From Actinomycetota bacterium (GTDB lineage: Bacteria; Actinomycetota; Geothermincolia; Geothermincolales; RBG-13-55-18), in contig JAFGDU010000124.1 in the NCBI GenBank assembly GCA_016931915.1, forward strand, positions 1-39,498: 39,498 nucleotides of DNA. The letters run 5' to 3'. The position numbers were made by a program, and so were the translations under genes. This document shows, piece by piece, positions 31,828 through 39,498 of this stretch (within the stretch, counting starts at the first letter, position 1; the number at the start of each line of letters is the position of its first letter). The notes below the pieces were generated by a model. It made no database searches. It was not told the origin of the DNA and was given only the letters and a program-made list of their open reading frames with translations.

Positions 31828-33303
31828 CTACCTCACCCCCTTCTTGAAAGGACCGGGCACTTCTATCTTCAGGGTGTTCGCTATCTCCGCGTTGAAAAAC
31901 GCCAGCCGGTTCAACTGGTTGGTGCCCTCGTAGATCTGGGTGAGCTTGGCGTCGCGGTAGGCCTTCTCCACCCAGCGCCTCTGCGGCGAATCGTCCATGC
32001 CCATGAGCTCCAGGGCCCGGCCCGTCAGGTACATGGCGTTGTCGGCGCACGCGAACTTTGCCAGCGAAGCCTTGGCGAGCATATCGGTCGCATCATCGTC
32101 CTTGATGAAGTAACGGAAAAGTATATTCACCAGGCCTTTTCCGTAGTAAGAGTTGAGTATGGTGCTGTATGGCTTGGACGCCCTCACCTGGTGAGGGACG
32201 AGGAAAGCCGAGAGGAACAGCGGGTGGGTGAAGGCGTTGCGGAAAAGGGCGTCTCCCCCCAGGCTGTGGCTCAGGTAGAGGCTGCGGTTCTCCTGGATGG
32301 CCGCCCACATATCCGCCAGGGCCATGCGTATACGGTCCTCGTCGATGGGGCGCTTGCCGTCGCGGGATTCGCGCGTCCAGGCCAGGAAGTGCTCGAAACC
32401 GCCGCGCGCGATGCCGGTGGCGATGGAGCCCACCGGCCCCCGCGAGGCGGCCATGATGATGAGGATGCCGTTGGCCATGCCGTCGCCCTCGTAGCCCAGA
32501 ACGTGAGAATCCGGTATGAATACATCCTCAAAGAGCAGCTCCGCTGCGTGACAGGCCCGCTGCCCCATCTTGAGCTCAACCCTTGGCGTGGAATATCCAT
32601 CCATGTCCCTCTCCACCAGGAAGGTGGTCCAGGTCTCCAGCGGCCGCGAGCGGTCCGTGGCCGCGGTCAAGGTCAGGTACTTGGCCTCGCTGCCGCCGGA
32701 GATGAAGCACTTGCGGCCGTTGACGCGGTAGCCTCCCTTGACCTTCTTGGCCTCCATGCCGATCTTCGCCATCTCGAGGAACTCCGGTTCCTCCACGTCC
32801 GTACCCGCCGAGGGTTCGGTGATGGCGTAGGCCATGAGCACGGGATTACCCTTTTTCTCCTCCTCTACGATCTCGTGGAGGACGGTGTCCCAATGGACCA
32901 TGGCTCCCGAGGCGATAACCGGTGCCACCCCCAGGCTGTGCGCCGCTATAGCCAGACCGATACCGCCGCAGGCAGAGCAGAGCTCCTCCACCACCAGGGC
33001 CATGCCGGTGACCATATATTTGCTGGCCAGCCCGCCTACCACCTCGGGGATAGCCAGGGAGAAAAAACGGTACTTACATGCTTCCCGCATCATGTCCCAA
33101 TCGAAATAATCCGGCTCCCGCTCCATGCGCTCGTCGAGCTCCAGCGCGCGCGGGATCACAACCGTACGGTTGTACTCCGCGGCGTCTTCCACCAGCTTGA
33201 CAAGGCCGTCTATGCCCTTGCGGTCGTGCTCGCGAAGCGCAGCCAGTACCGGGAAATCGAGGAGCAGCTTCCTGCCCCTCTCGCTCATCACCTTGGCAGC
33301 CAT
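31828..33303 (-). CDS. Acyl-CoA dehydrogenase, catalytic subunit of the pair
   Basis: The product (491 residues) is longer than the standard enzyme through an extended N-terminus and an insertion in the C-terminal helical domain. It keeps AYAITEPSAGTDVEEPE (near residue 170), VNGRKCFISGG (near 210), and the intact catalytic motif IYEGTNQL with Glu459. It should abstract the alpha proton of an acyl-CoA and reduce FAD. ATG 33303 is preceded by GGGGAG five bases upstream; the reading to 33351 lacks a ribosome site. It is followed with zero spacing by the Glu-less subunit. A promoter-like TATAAT lies about 95 bp upstream. Substrate unknown; size and pairing resemble heteromeric FadE systems for bulky or branched CoA esters. 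Confidence 0.9.
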   Translation of the reverse strand: MAAKVMSERGRKLLLDFPVLAALREHDRKGIDGLVKLVEDAAEYNRTVVIPRALELDERMEREPDYFDWDMMREACKYRFFSLAIPEVVGGLASKYMVTGMALVVEELCSACGGIGLAIAAHSLGVAPVIASGAMVHWDTVLHEIVEEEKKGNPVLMAYAITEPSAGTDVEEPEFLEMAKIGMEAKKVKGGYRVNGRKCFISGGSEAKYLTLTAATDRSRPLETWTTFLVERDMDGYSTPRVELKMGQRACHAAELLFEDVFIPDSHVLGYEGDGMANGILIIMAASRGPVGSIATGIARGGFEHFLAWTRESRDGKRPIDEDRIRMALADMWAAIQENRSLYLSHSLGGDALFRNAFTHPLFLSAFLVPHQVRASKPYSTILNSYYGKGLVNILFRYFIKDDDATDMLAKASLAKFACADNAMYLTGRALELMGMDDSPQRRWVEKAYRDAKLTQIYEGTNQLNRLAFFNAEIANTLKIEVPGPFKKGVR

Positions 33304-33397
33304 AACCACTCCCCTTTCAACACGTGGCCCGCGGGGTGCCGAACCTTGCATACCGCGGGAGGAACAACGTAGCGATACATGCCGAATAGCCGTTTAT

Positions 33398-33427
33398 ATT
33401 ATAGTTAGCCCAGACAAAGACAGGAAT
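33398..33427 (-). promoter_or_regulatory. Candidate promoter for the dehydrogenase pair
   Basis: On the minus strand a perfect TATAAT lies at 33403-33398, with a weak TTCCTG 17 bp upstream. The leader of about 90 bases before ATG 33303 contains CCCGCGG...CCGCGGG arms (about 33324-33355) that could form a hairpin. Consensus match only. Confidence 0.4.
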
Positions 33428-33565
33428 ATTCTAAACCATTTCACCTGGTTGAACAAAGACATATGAAGTGTATACACCGGATCCATGGCTTCATCAGGCG
33501 CTCTTCGCCACCTGGATGCTCTATCGGGCTGACCACCGGCGGGAGGTATCAAATGCCTGAGCGAT

Positions 33566-36055
33566 TTACCTGTTGAAGGCCCCTTCTCCGACTTCTCCCG
33601 TGAAGATGGGCTCGTAGAAGAGCTTGCGCGCCTCCGGGTAGTTGTCGTATCTCAAGCCGATGCGTTCGTTCAAAGCAAGCCCGAGATTACGGTAGACCAG
33701 CCAGGGAGGGAGGCCGTCCCGCAGGGCTACCGCCTTGATGAGGAGCTGGCCGAGGGTGAGGGTAACGTCTCCCCCCACCATCCTCTTGAAGGAAGCCTCC
33801 TCCTCGTAGGCATCCCACTCCGCCTCCGCATAGGCCGGCAGGTTACCCTTCTCCCTCGCCTTCTCGATATCCATGGCCATGATCATGCGCTCTATCTCGA
33901 ACACGTCGCCGATGGCTCCGAGGGGCAGGTCTATGAGCCCCAGCTTCTCCACCACTTCATTGACGATGGGGATCCCTTCCTCCGGACCCATGAGGATGGT
34001 CTCGCTTTCTCCACGCGAGAGTCCTCCGGGTATGGGCGAGACTATCTCCATGCCGTTGGACAGGCGCATGGAGGACATGAGCCCGTATTTCCCCGCTCCC
34101 AGGGTGGAGGGGAAGGCCGAGATGGAATCGATGGTCACGTCCGGACCCACTCCGGGGGTGATGGCCACTCCGCTCCTCCAATCCTCCGCCGATTTCTGCA
34201 TGTAGTAGTAGAGGCCCGCGCGGTTGGAGAGGAAGACGCCGCCCAGCTTGGCCAGGACCACCCGTCCCTGCGGGCGGTAGGATGCTGCCAGGGTAGCCGT
34301 TACCTCGAGGGGATCCGGCAGGGTGTCGGGCTGGGTAGAGCGATGGGAGATGACGGTGTTGTAACCTGCGCTGTGAAAGACCTCCATGTACATCCAGGCC
34401 TGGGAGAAGGTACCCACCTGGTTCAGCTTCACCAGTCCCGCGTTGCACACTCCCTGCTCGAGGGCATTGTAGGCGATGGTGGGGTTGGTGACCAGGCTGT
34501 CGTCTCCGATGATGATCATCTTATCGCCCAGTTCCTCGGTTAGCCTCTGCCAGAACTTCCACTGGCTCTCAGGCGCCGCGAAGGGGTCCTCGGAAGCCAA
34601 CTGGTGTCCCCACTTGTAGAAGAGCTCGATATAGCGGTCGCACAGCTCGTCGCCGCTCATCTTCATCCCCTGCCAGGTATAGAGGTGGGTCTCGGGATCG
34701 AACATGGTGTCCGAATCGGCGGCGTTGTCGATGCCCAGGAACACGTTCTCGCCGTAGTGGTATTCGTACTTCGCTCCCGCCTTGCCCACCGCGTCCATGA
34801 GCAGCGAGATGGCGGCCTCGTCTCCCCCACCGTAGCCGTTGAAAGAACAGCCGCCCTCGTTCTCGCGGCCTCCCCCGGACACCCCCTCGCGGGAGAGGAT
34901 CTCCGCCACTATCTGGTTCTGCAGCGCGGGCAGGACCTGCAGGGTGCCGAAGAAACCTCTGCTTGCCACGTCGTCGGTCTCCTGCGGGAAGAGGATTATC
35001 CACTTCTCCTGGGCAACCAGGTCGGGGGAGGTGTTGCCCTTGTTTCCCTCGGCGTCCACGTACTCCGTATGCTTGCCCGCCTGGATAGCGTTGTGCGCTC
35101 CCTCGGGCAGGAAAACGGTGACCCCCTCGAACCTGGGGTCGTCGCCGCCGTAGACCGCCGAGTTCCTGACCTCGCCGATAAGCCTCTCGTAGTTGGACTT
35201 CGTGCGCCTGTCGATCTCCTCCCTGCCAACGTCCACCCTGGCGGTGCCCGCTGCGGCCTGGGCGGCCAGCTCGGCCTCGATCTTCCTCTTCTCGCGGTAG
35301 CGGTACATGGCGTTGTTGTCCTGGTGGCGGCCGAGGAAGGCGATGGTGCCCAGCGCCAGGATGCGTGGTGTGATATAGGCCATGGCCTCGTTGATGGGCG
35401 TGTCCGGCCAGGCAACCCGCCAGGCGATGGAGAACCCGAAAAGCGCGAGGCCGGTCAGGCCGGCGATATATGCGACCCAGAGGTCGAAATGAGAACCCGC
35501 CGCGGCGACGTTGAGGGCCGGGGTGCCGTTGAGGCGGTAGTTCAGGCCTTCCTTGATGATGGCCGGATACTTGCCGGCGGGGCCTAGGAAGAACATCTTG
35601 GCCAGCTCGGACCAGAACGCTCCGCTTCCCGTCCTGAACTTCACCGTCCCGTCCTCCTGCCTCTCCACCAGCCTGGCGCCGATGGTCTCCTGCAGGCTCC
35701 GTTCCAGGTTATAGGTCTTGGCTGCCTCCAGTACGTGCAGGGTGTGGTGGCCGCCCAGCATGAAGTAGGCGAAGACTATGCCCAGCAGGACCGATACGCC
35801 GAATTCCAGGGCGAATCCCCCGATGGAGCCGGACATGCTCTCGGCGATGCTGGGATAGAACAGGCTGACCAGCACCTGCACGTGCAGGGCCACGGCGAAG
35901 TAGCCCCATTTCACGAACTCCGAGGTCGACCAGGCACCCAGGAACAGGCCCTCTCTCCAGCTTCTGGGCATGACGGCCGATACGATCCTGTCGAAGCGCG
36001 GATTGTACCCCGTGGAGTCCTCAGCCTGTCTAGCGTTCGTGTTCTTCCGTGACAC
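33566..36055 (-). CDS. Membrane-domain/enolase-like fusion protein
   Basis: The product has 829 residues. Residues ~35-270 are a membrane region with about four hydrophobic spans (YFAVALHVQVLVSLFYPSIA, ALEFGVSVLLGIVFAYFML, LWVAYIAGLTGLALFGFSIAW, ITPRILALGTIAFL). From ~305 to 680 it aligns with the enolase barrel. Counterparts of enolase residues are Glu350 (AQEKW), Glu400 (NEGGCSFN), metal ligands Asp443 (GIDNAAD), Glu489 (SEDPFA) and Asp518 (IGDDSLVTNP), Lys543 (VKLNQVG), and His571-Arg572-Ser573 (ISHRST). Spacings Asp518-Lys543-His571 equal those of yeast enolase (320-345-373). The enolase N-terminal capping domain is not recognisable, and ~150 C-terminal residues are extra. GTG 36055 has AGGAGGT upstream; GTG 36184 is an alternative. 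The reaction is unknown; a hydro-lyase on a carboxylate is a guess. Confidence 0.85.
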   Translation of the reverse strand: MSRKNTNARQAEDSTGYNPRFDRIVSAVMPRSWREGLFLGAWSTSEFVKWGYFAVALHVQVLVSLFYPSIAESMSGSIGGFALEFGVSVLLGIVFAYFMLGGHHTLHVLEAAKTYNLERSLQETIGARLVERQEDGTVKFRTGSGAFWSELAKMFFLGPAGKYPAIIKEGLNYRLNGTPALNVAAAGSHFDLWVAYIAGLTGLALFGFSIAWRVAWPDTPINEAMAYITPRILALGTIAFLGRHQDNNAMYRYREKRKIEAELAAQAAAGTARVDVGREEIDRRTKSNYERLIGEVRNSAVYGGDDPRFEGVTVFLPEGAHNAIQAGKHTEYVDAEGNKGNTSPDLVAQEKWIILFPQETDDVASRGFFGTLQVLPALQNQIVAEILSREGVSGGGRENEGGCSFNGYGGGDEAAISLLMDAVGKAGAKYEYHYGENVFLGIDNAADSDTMFDPETHLYTWQGMKMSGDELCDRYIELFYKWGHQLASEDPFAAPESQWKFWQRLTEELGDKMIIIGDDSLVTNPTIAYNALEQGVCNAGLVKLNQVGTFSQAWMYMEVFHSAGYNTVISHRSTQPDTLPDPLEVTATLAASYRPQGRVVLAKLGGVFLSNRAGLYYYMQKSAEDWRSGVAITPGVGPDVTIDSISAFPSTLGAGKYGLMSSMRLSNGMEIVSPIPGGLSRGESETILMGPEEGIPIVNEVVEKLGLIDLPLGAIGDVFEIERMIMAMDIEKAREKGNLPAYAEAEWDAYEEEASFKRMVGGDVTLTLGQLLIKAVALRDGLPPWLVYRNLGLALNERIGLRYDNYPEARKLFYEPIFTGEVGEGAFNR

Positions 36056-36277
36056 CGTTTCGCCGACCTCCTCTTTACAGGACCCGGCTTTCACCGGGCT
36101 CTCATCCGATCCAGCATCCCGATGGTCTGATATTTTATCACCCCGGAAGGAGTTCATGCTCGTTTTTGCGGGCGCCTCCCGCACGAGCCGGCATCAGTCG
36201 CCGGTCTCCTTTTTCCCCATACCCGCTACCTCCAGGCAAGCACCTGGGAATACCCCCGTGGCCTGATCTGGTTCCAC

Positions 36278-38914
36278 CTAGAGGCGGATGCGAAGGTCTG
36301 AGACGGGGTAGCTCATGCAGGGGTGGATGTAGCCGAAATGCTCGTCCGCCCAGCGCAGGAGCACCCGTGGCGGGGCGAAGACCTCGCCCGCTACCAGGCG
36401 GGTGCGGCATACGGTGCATTCGCCCGAACGGCAGATCGCTTCCACCACCAACCCCGCGCGCTCCATGGAGTTCATCAACGGTTCCCCGGCCCTGGCCTTG
36501 AAGACCGTCCCCGTGCGTTCCTCGACTACCTCGAACTCCGTATCCGGCGCCAGGCCGGGCCAGCCTTCCTCCGCCGTCACATCATCGGGGGGACCGTAAG
36601 CCTCTTTCTTGACGCGGATACCCGGCACCTCCAACATGGTCAGCGCACCCTCGCAGAACGGATACATCTCGGCCGGACCACAGATATAGAAGGTCCTGCC
36701 CTCCACCGACCCCAGGGCGTTCGAGATCATGTCCGCGTCGATGAAGCCGCACAGCCCTCCCCAGTCCTCGCTGGGCTCGGAGATGACGAAATCCACGTCG
36801 ATGTTTTCGTTCTCGGCGCCCATCTGCGCCAGTTCCTTGCGGAAGATGATATCCTCCGGGTCCCGCGACCCGTACAGTAGGTGGATGCGCAGGGGCAGTC
36901 CTCCCTCCACCACCTCGCGCATGATGGAGATGAAGGGGGTGATGCCGCTGCCCCCGGCCAGGAAGACCAGTTCTGAGCCGTCGCTCAGGGGTTCGTGGTA
37001 GAAGCTGCCCGAGGGCCCGGTCGATTCCATCTTGTCGCCGGGCTTCACCTCATCCAGGAGATAATTGGAGACGAACCCGCCTTCCTTGCGCCTCACGGTT
37101 ATGTCGTAGTAGGGCTTGCCCGGTGCAGAGGATATGCTGTAGGGGCGCGAGGTCTTCGCGCCGCCCGTCTCCACGAAGAGGTTTACGTACTGGCCTGCCC
37201 GGAACCAGGGAAGCCCGCCCCCGACCGGTACCAGGCGCAGGGTCTTGGCGCTCTCCGTCTCCTCGACGATCTCCTGCACCCGGAGGGAAAGGCGTTGTGG
37301 GTGCAGGCCGGCCATGGACTTATCGACGGCGTGGTCCTCCAGGTCGATCTCCTCCGCTTCCGACGCCTGGTTCTCGCAAAAGGTCTCGAGGCCGCCGATC
37401 ATCGCCGCGTCCATGCCGCCCTTTTCCATGTCCTCGATGACGTTCTCCGCCGCCGTGCGTCCCGAGTCGATACAGGGTTGGAAGCCGCCGCCCACCCTCA
37501 CCCAGGCGCCCGCGAGATAAAGCCCCGGCAGGGGGCCGCGATTGGGGAGGCGCAGCACCGTCCCCTCCACGGGTGAGTTCTCGTAGCCATATACCGCCCC
37601 GAAAGCGTTGCCGGTATAACGCATATGGGTAAGTGGCGTGGCCACCTCGACCACCTCGATGTGTTCCTTCAATCCCGGTGCGTAACGTTCCGCCAGGTCG
37701 ATGAGCCTGCCGGCGAGTGCGTTCTTGGCATCTACGTATTCCTGAGGGGAGAGCTCCAGCCATACGTCGCCGTAGCCCATGGTGGTCAGCGATATCACGC
37801 TGGTCCCCGGGGGAGAGAAGTCGGGGTCCACGATGTTGTATGGAGCTATGGCGCATCCCGTGGGCTCGAAGACGGCATTGCGCCTGGCTACCTCGTAATG
37901 GGATTCGAAGTCGTAATCCAGGTTGACCATAGTCTCGTGGTTCTCGAGCCCCAGCGTCGATACGGGGCAATCCAGGCCGAGGAAGACGGAGAAGAGGGAG
38001 TTGCCTATCGTGCCCCAGCCGAGCCGCTTCAGGTACCAGGAAGGGATGCGTTCCCGCCCTATGAGGTCTATGCAGGTGGAGATGGGGCTGGCATTGCTCA
38101 CCACGTAGGAGGTGGATATTTCCGTGCCATCCTCCGCGACCACGCCCTTCACCTTGCCCTCCTCCACCAGGATGCGGGAGGCACCGTTGTTGAGCCAGAC
38201 GTCCCCCCCGTTCTCCAGGATGGACTCCACGAAAGCCTGGGAGAGGGCCTGGCTCTTGCCCTTGATGTGCACGGGCCCGTATTTGAGGTAGGTGGCGTTG
38301 GCTATGGCGAAGAGCAGGAAGGAGAGTTTGGACGGGGGCAGGCCGTAATAGCCCCAGAGCTGGGCGATGACCGCCCGGGCTTTCTCGTCCTTGACCTCCG
38401 TGTCCAGCACATCGGCGAGGTTAGCGCCCGCATAGGTCATGAGATTGTTGAAGGCCGAAGGGTCCTTGGCCATGGCCTCCGGGGAAAAGCCGGACACTTC
38501 CTCCAGGATTGTGAACATCAGGGACGTGAACTTGGTGATACCCTCCGCCTCGGCTGGAAAATGTTCGCACATAACCTCGTCATAACCAGCGCGGTCAGCG
38601 GGCATTACAAGGTCCAAGTCGGGATAAGCGCTGCGGTAGAAGTCGGGGATGTCCAGAAACTCAACCTTCTGCGCCACCCCGCACTTCTCCAGGGTCCGCC
38701 ACAGCGGTCCCCTACGGTCGGCATGACCAAGGCCGGAGAGCTCGTGCAGGGATATCTCGAACTCAAAGCGCCCTCTACGGAAGGTGGAAGCATATCCGCC
38801 CGGGACGCAATGTTTTTCCAGCAGCAGTACCTTCTTGCCCTCCACCGCCAGGTTGGCAGCTGCGGAGAGCCCGCCGAGTCCCGCCCCCACGACCACGGCA
38901 TCGAAATCAGCCAT
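36278..38914 (-). CDS. CrtI-like flavoprotein / ferredoxin-NADP reductase / [2Fe-2S] fusion
   Basis: The product has 878 residues in three parts. Residues 1-~515 are a phytoene-dehydrogenase-like FAD oxidoreductase: VVVGAGLGGLSAAANLA at 7, EKHCVPGGYASTF near 35, and the C-terminal FAD motif GLYLAGAWVRVGGGFQPCIDSGRTAAENVI near 460. Residues ~540-775 are an FNR module: RPYSISS near 589 (flavin binding), GGSGITPFISIMREV near 652 and YICGPAEMYPFCEGAL (NAD-binding end). Residues ~790-878 form a plant-type [2Fe-2S] domain with Cys828, Cys833, Cys836 and Cys866. This is a self-contained electron path from NAD(P)H to the FAD site or the reverse. ATG 38914 lies eight bases after GGAGG. Its neighbours are the enolase-like fusion and a crotonase. 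A reductase or saturase for an unsaturated, isoprenoid-like substrate is speculative. Confidence 0.9.
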   Translation of the reverse strand: MADFDAVVVGAGLGGLSAAANLAVEGKKVLLLEKHCVPGGYASTFRRGRFEFEISLHELSGLGHADRRGPLWRTLEKCGVAQKVEFLDIPDFYRSAYPDLDLVMPADRAGYDEVMCEHFPAEAEGITKFTSLMFTILEEVSGFSPEAMAKDPSAFNNLMTYAGANLADVLDTEVKDEKARAVIAQLWGYYGLPPSKLSFLLFAIANATYLKYGPVHIKGKSQALSQAFVESILENGGDVWLNNGASRILVEEGKVKGVVAEDGTEISTSYVVSNASPISTCIDLIGRERIPSWYLKRLGWGTIGNSLFSVFLGLDCPVSTLGLENHETMVNLDYDFESHYEVARRNAVFEPTGCAIAPYNIVDPDFSPPGTSVISLTTMGYGDVWLELSPQEYVDAKNALAGRLIDLAERYAPGLKEHIEVVEVATPLTHMRYTGNAFGAVYGYENSPVEGTVLRLPNRGPLPGLYLAGAWVRVGGGFQPCIDSGRTAAENVIEDMEKGGMDAAMIGGLETFCENQASEAEEIDLEDHAVDKSMAGLHPQRLSLRVQEIVEETESAKTLRLVPVGGGLPWFRAGQYVNLFVETGGAKTSRPYSISSAPGKPYYDITVRRKEGGFVSNYLLDEVKPGDKMESTGPSGSFYHEPLSDGSELVFLAGGSGITPFISIMREVVEGGLPLRIHLLYGSRDPEDIIFRKELAQMGAENENIDVDFVISEPSEDWGGLCGFIDADMISNALGSVEGRTFYICGPAEMYPFCEGALTMLEVPGIRVKKEAYGPPDDVTAEEGWPGLAPDTEFEVVEERTGTVFKARAGEPLMNSMERAGLVVEAICRSGECTVCRTRLVAGEVFAPPRVLLRWADEHFGYIHPCMSYPVSDLRIRL

Positions 38915-39003
38915 CTTAGAATCCTCCCTCCCGGAAAAGGTCACTGTATACGCCTAGATTGAGTATTCCCACGTGGTGAGCAACATAATCTCCTTACGCA
39001 GAT

Positions 39004-39138
39004 GCACCCGTGGTCTGCGCACCCACGCCCTCTGGAGAACCTCATGCGTCTGAGCGATACAGTGTGCTGCGGTGCCTGTCGCCTCCACGTTTCCGAACTT
39101 GGGGGCCTGGCACCCGTGGTCTGCGCACCCACGCCCTC
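39004..39138. repeat. 29-bp direct repeat flanking a REP-like hairpin
   Basis: An identical 29-base sequence beginning GCACCCGTGGTCTGCGC occurs at 39004-39032 and 39110-39138, 106 bp apart. Between them GGTGCC (39071-39076) pairs with GGCACC (39109-39114), around GCCTCC...GGGGGC, forming a REP-like hairpin of the same style as 26744-26788. The second direct copy begins inside the hairpin's 3' arm. It lies in the 248-bp gap between the crotonase and the flavoprotein fusion. Confidence 0.65.
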
Positions 39139-39162
39139 AGGCGAACCCTTTGCGGCGCTGGT

Positions 39163-39498
39163 TTAACTCTTGGCGATATCCTTCTTCTGGCTCTCCGGGG
39201 GAGCGCCTGCCAGCATCGCTCCCGCCATGTAGAGGCTCTCTATGAGCAGGACCTGGTTGCGGTCCTCCAGGCGCAAAGTGTCGCGCAAGCTCCCGGAATT
39301 CAGCCCTATGCTGATGGCATCCTTGGTCATGCGCAGCGCCAGTGGGGGTTTCTCCACCATCCTCCGGGCCATCTCCATGGCACGCCCCAGGAGTTCCTCC
39401 TGCGGATAGATATGGTTGGTGAGGCCTATGGTGTGGGCTTCCTCGACCTCTATTACCCTGCCGGTCAGCAGCATCTCCGCCGCCATGCCCCATCCCAC
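39163..39498 (-). CDS. Enoyl-CoA hydratase/isomerase (crotonase), C-terminal part, cut by window edge
   Basis: About 111 C-terminal residues of a crotonase-fold protein are present; the N-terminus lies beyond position 39498. The visible part starts with GWGMAAEMLLTGRVIEVEEAHTIGLTNHIYPQEEL, the typical helix and Gly-Leu-(Val/Thr) turn after the active site. MVEKPPLALRMTKDAI and the C-terminal helices then follow (LRLEDRNQVLLIESLYMAG). The oxyanion-hole motif and the catalytic Glu residues are outside the window, so hydratase versus isomerase or another crotonase reaction cannot be decided. As the upstream-most gene seen in the minus-strand block, with dehydrogenases and thiolase downstream, it would supply the hydration step of a beta-oxidation-like route. 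Confidence 0.85.
   Translation of the reverse strand: MGWGMAAEMLLTGRVIEVEEAHTIGLTNHIYPQEELLGRAMEMARRMVEKPPLALRMTKDAISIGLNSGSLRDTLRLEDRNQVLLIESLYMAGAMLAGAPPESQKKDIAKS

Noticed and set aside
31540..33372. 610-codon plus-strand open frame opposite the dehydrogenase pair
   Set aside because: It is fully antisense to two clearly recognised acyl-CoA dehydrogenases and has no recognisable domain.
36138..36194. Short 18-codon reading frame with its own AAGGAG site upstream of the enolase-like gene (leader peptide?)
   Set aside because: The ribosome-site match and ATG could arise by chance; there are no clustered codons for one amino acid and no attenuator-like hairpins follow.

Overview
The window is GC-rich, gene-dense bacterial DNA with strong GGAGG-type ribosome-binding sites and frequent GTG/TTG starts. 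The gene content points to an anaerobe that uses carboxylic acids and one-carbon units: a glycyl radical enzyme, a corrinoid methyltransferase with its reductive activator, DUF2148 iron-sulfur proteins, a ferredoxin-nitroreductase, several acyl-CoA dehydrogenases and acyl-CoA synthetases, and no oxygenase. The MalT-type regulator ending in a BTAD domain and the SCP2/SCP-x/paired-dehydrogenase set would suit a deep-branching anaerobic Actinomycetota. That placement is inference; there is no rRNA or other phylogenetic marker here, and I found no tRNA.

Layout. 1-866 (-) is the N-terminal part of a copper P-type ATPase. 867-1305 holds REP-like repeats. 1306-6468 (+) carries a UPF0104 membrane protein, a methyltetrahydrofolate:corrinoid methyltransferase, its ASKHA/ferredoxin activator and an AI-2E-family permease. 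6686-11504 (-) looks like one operon: acyl-CoA dehydrogenase, acyl-CoA synthetase, two tandem DUF2148 proteins and an SCP2 protein. 11855-14441 has an acetoacetate-decarboxylase-like gene (+), an SDR (-) and a TetR regulator (+). 14605-16714 (+) encodes two tandem paralogues of an unrecognised internally duplicated zinc-ribbon protein. They meet a glycyl radical enzyme (16709-19282, -) tail to tail, and a 1118-residue MalT/BTAD regulator diverges from that enzyme. 22908-24783 holds a URO-D/MtaA-like protein (-) and a CopC-like lipoprotein (+).

24808-39498 is a long all-minus catabolic block: a second acyl-CoA synthetase, ferredoxin-nitroreductase, a TIGR04076-like protein, an SCP-x-type thiolase, a pair of abutting acyl-CoA dehydrogenases (one without the catalytic Glu), an enolase-like barrel fused to a membrane domain, a three-part CrtI-like/ferredoxin-reductase/[2Fe-2S] fusion, and the end of an enoyl-CoA hydratase.

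How it may fit together. The two minus-strand blocks supply CoA activation, alpha,beta-dehydrogenation, hydration, alcohol oxidation (SDR) and thiolysis, with dedicated Fe-S and flavin electron carriers. A near-identical 30-bp double dyad, TAC-N4-GTA repeated 13 bp apart, lies upstream of the SCP2 operon, between SDR and TetR, and upstream of the thiolase. This suggests one TetR regulon joining the dispersed parts. SCP2, SCP-x thiolase and a two-subunit dehydrogenase recall actinobacterial sterol side-chain catabolism, but the substrate cannot be read from sequence. The most unusual proteins are the membrane-fused enolase (33566-36055), the duplicated zinc-ribbon paralogues (14605-16714) and the flavoprotein fusion (36278-38914). 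Intergenic REP-like hairpins and a composite repeat recur through the window.
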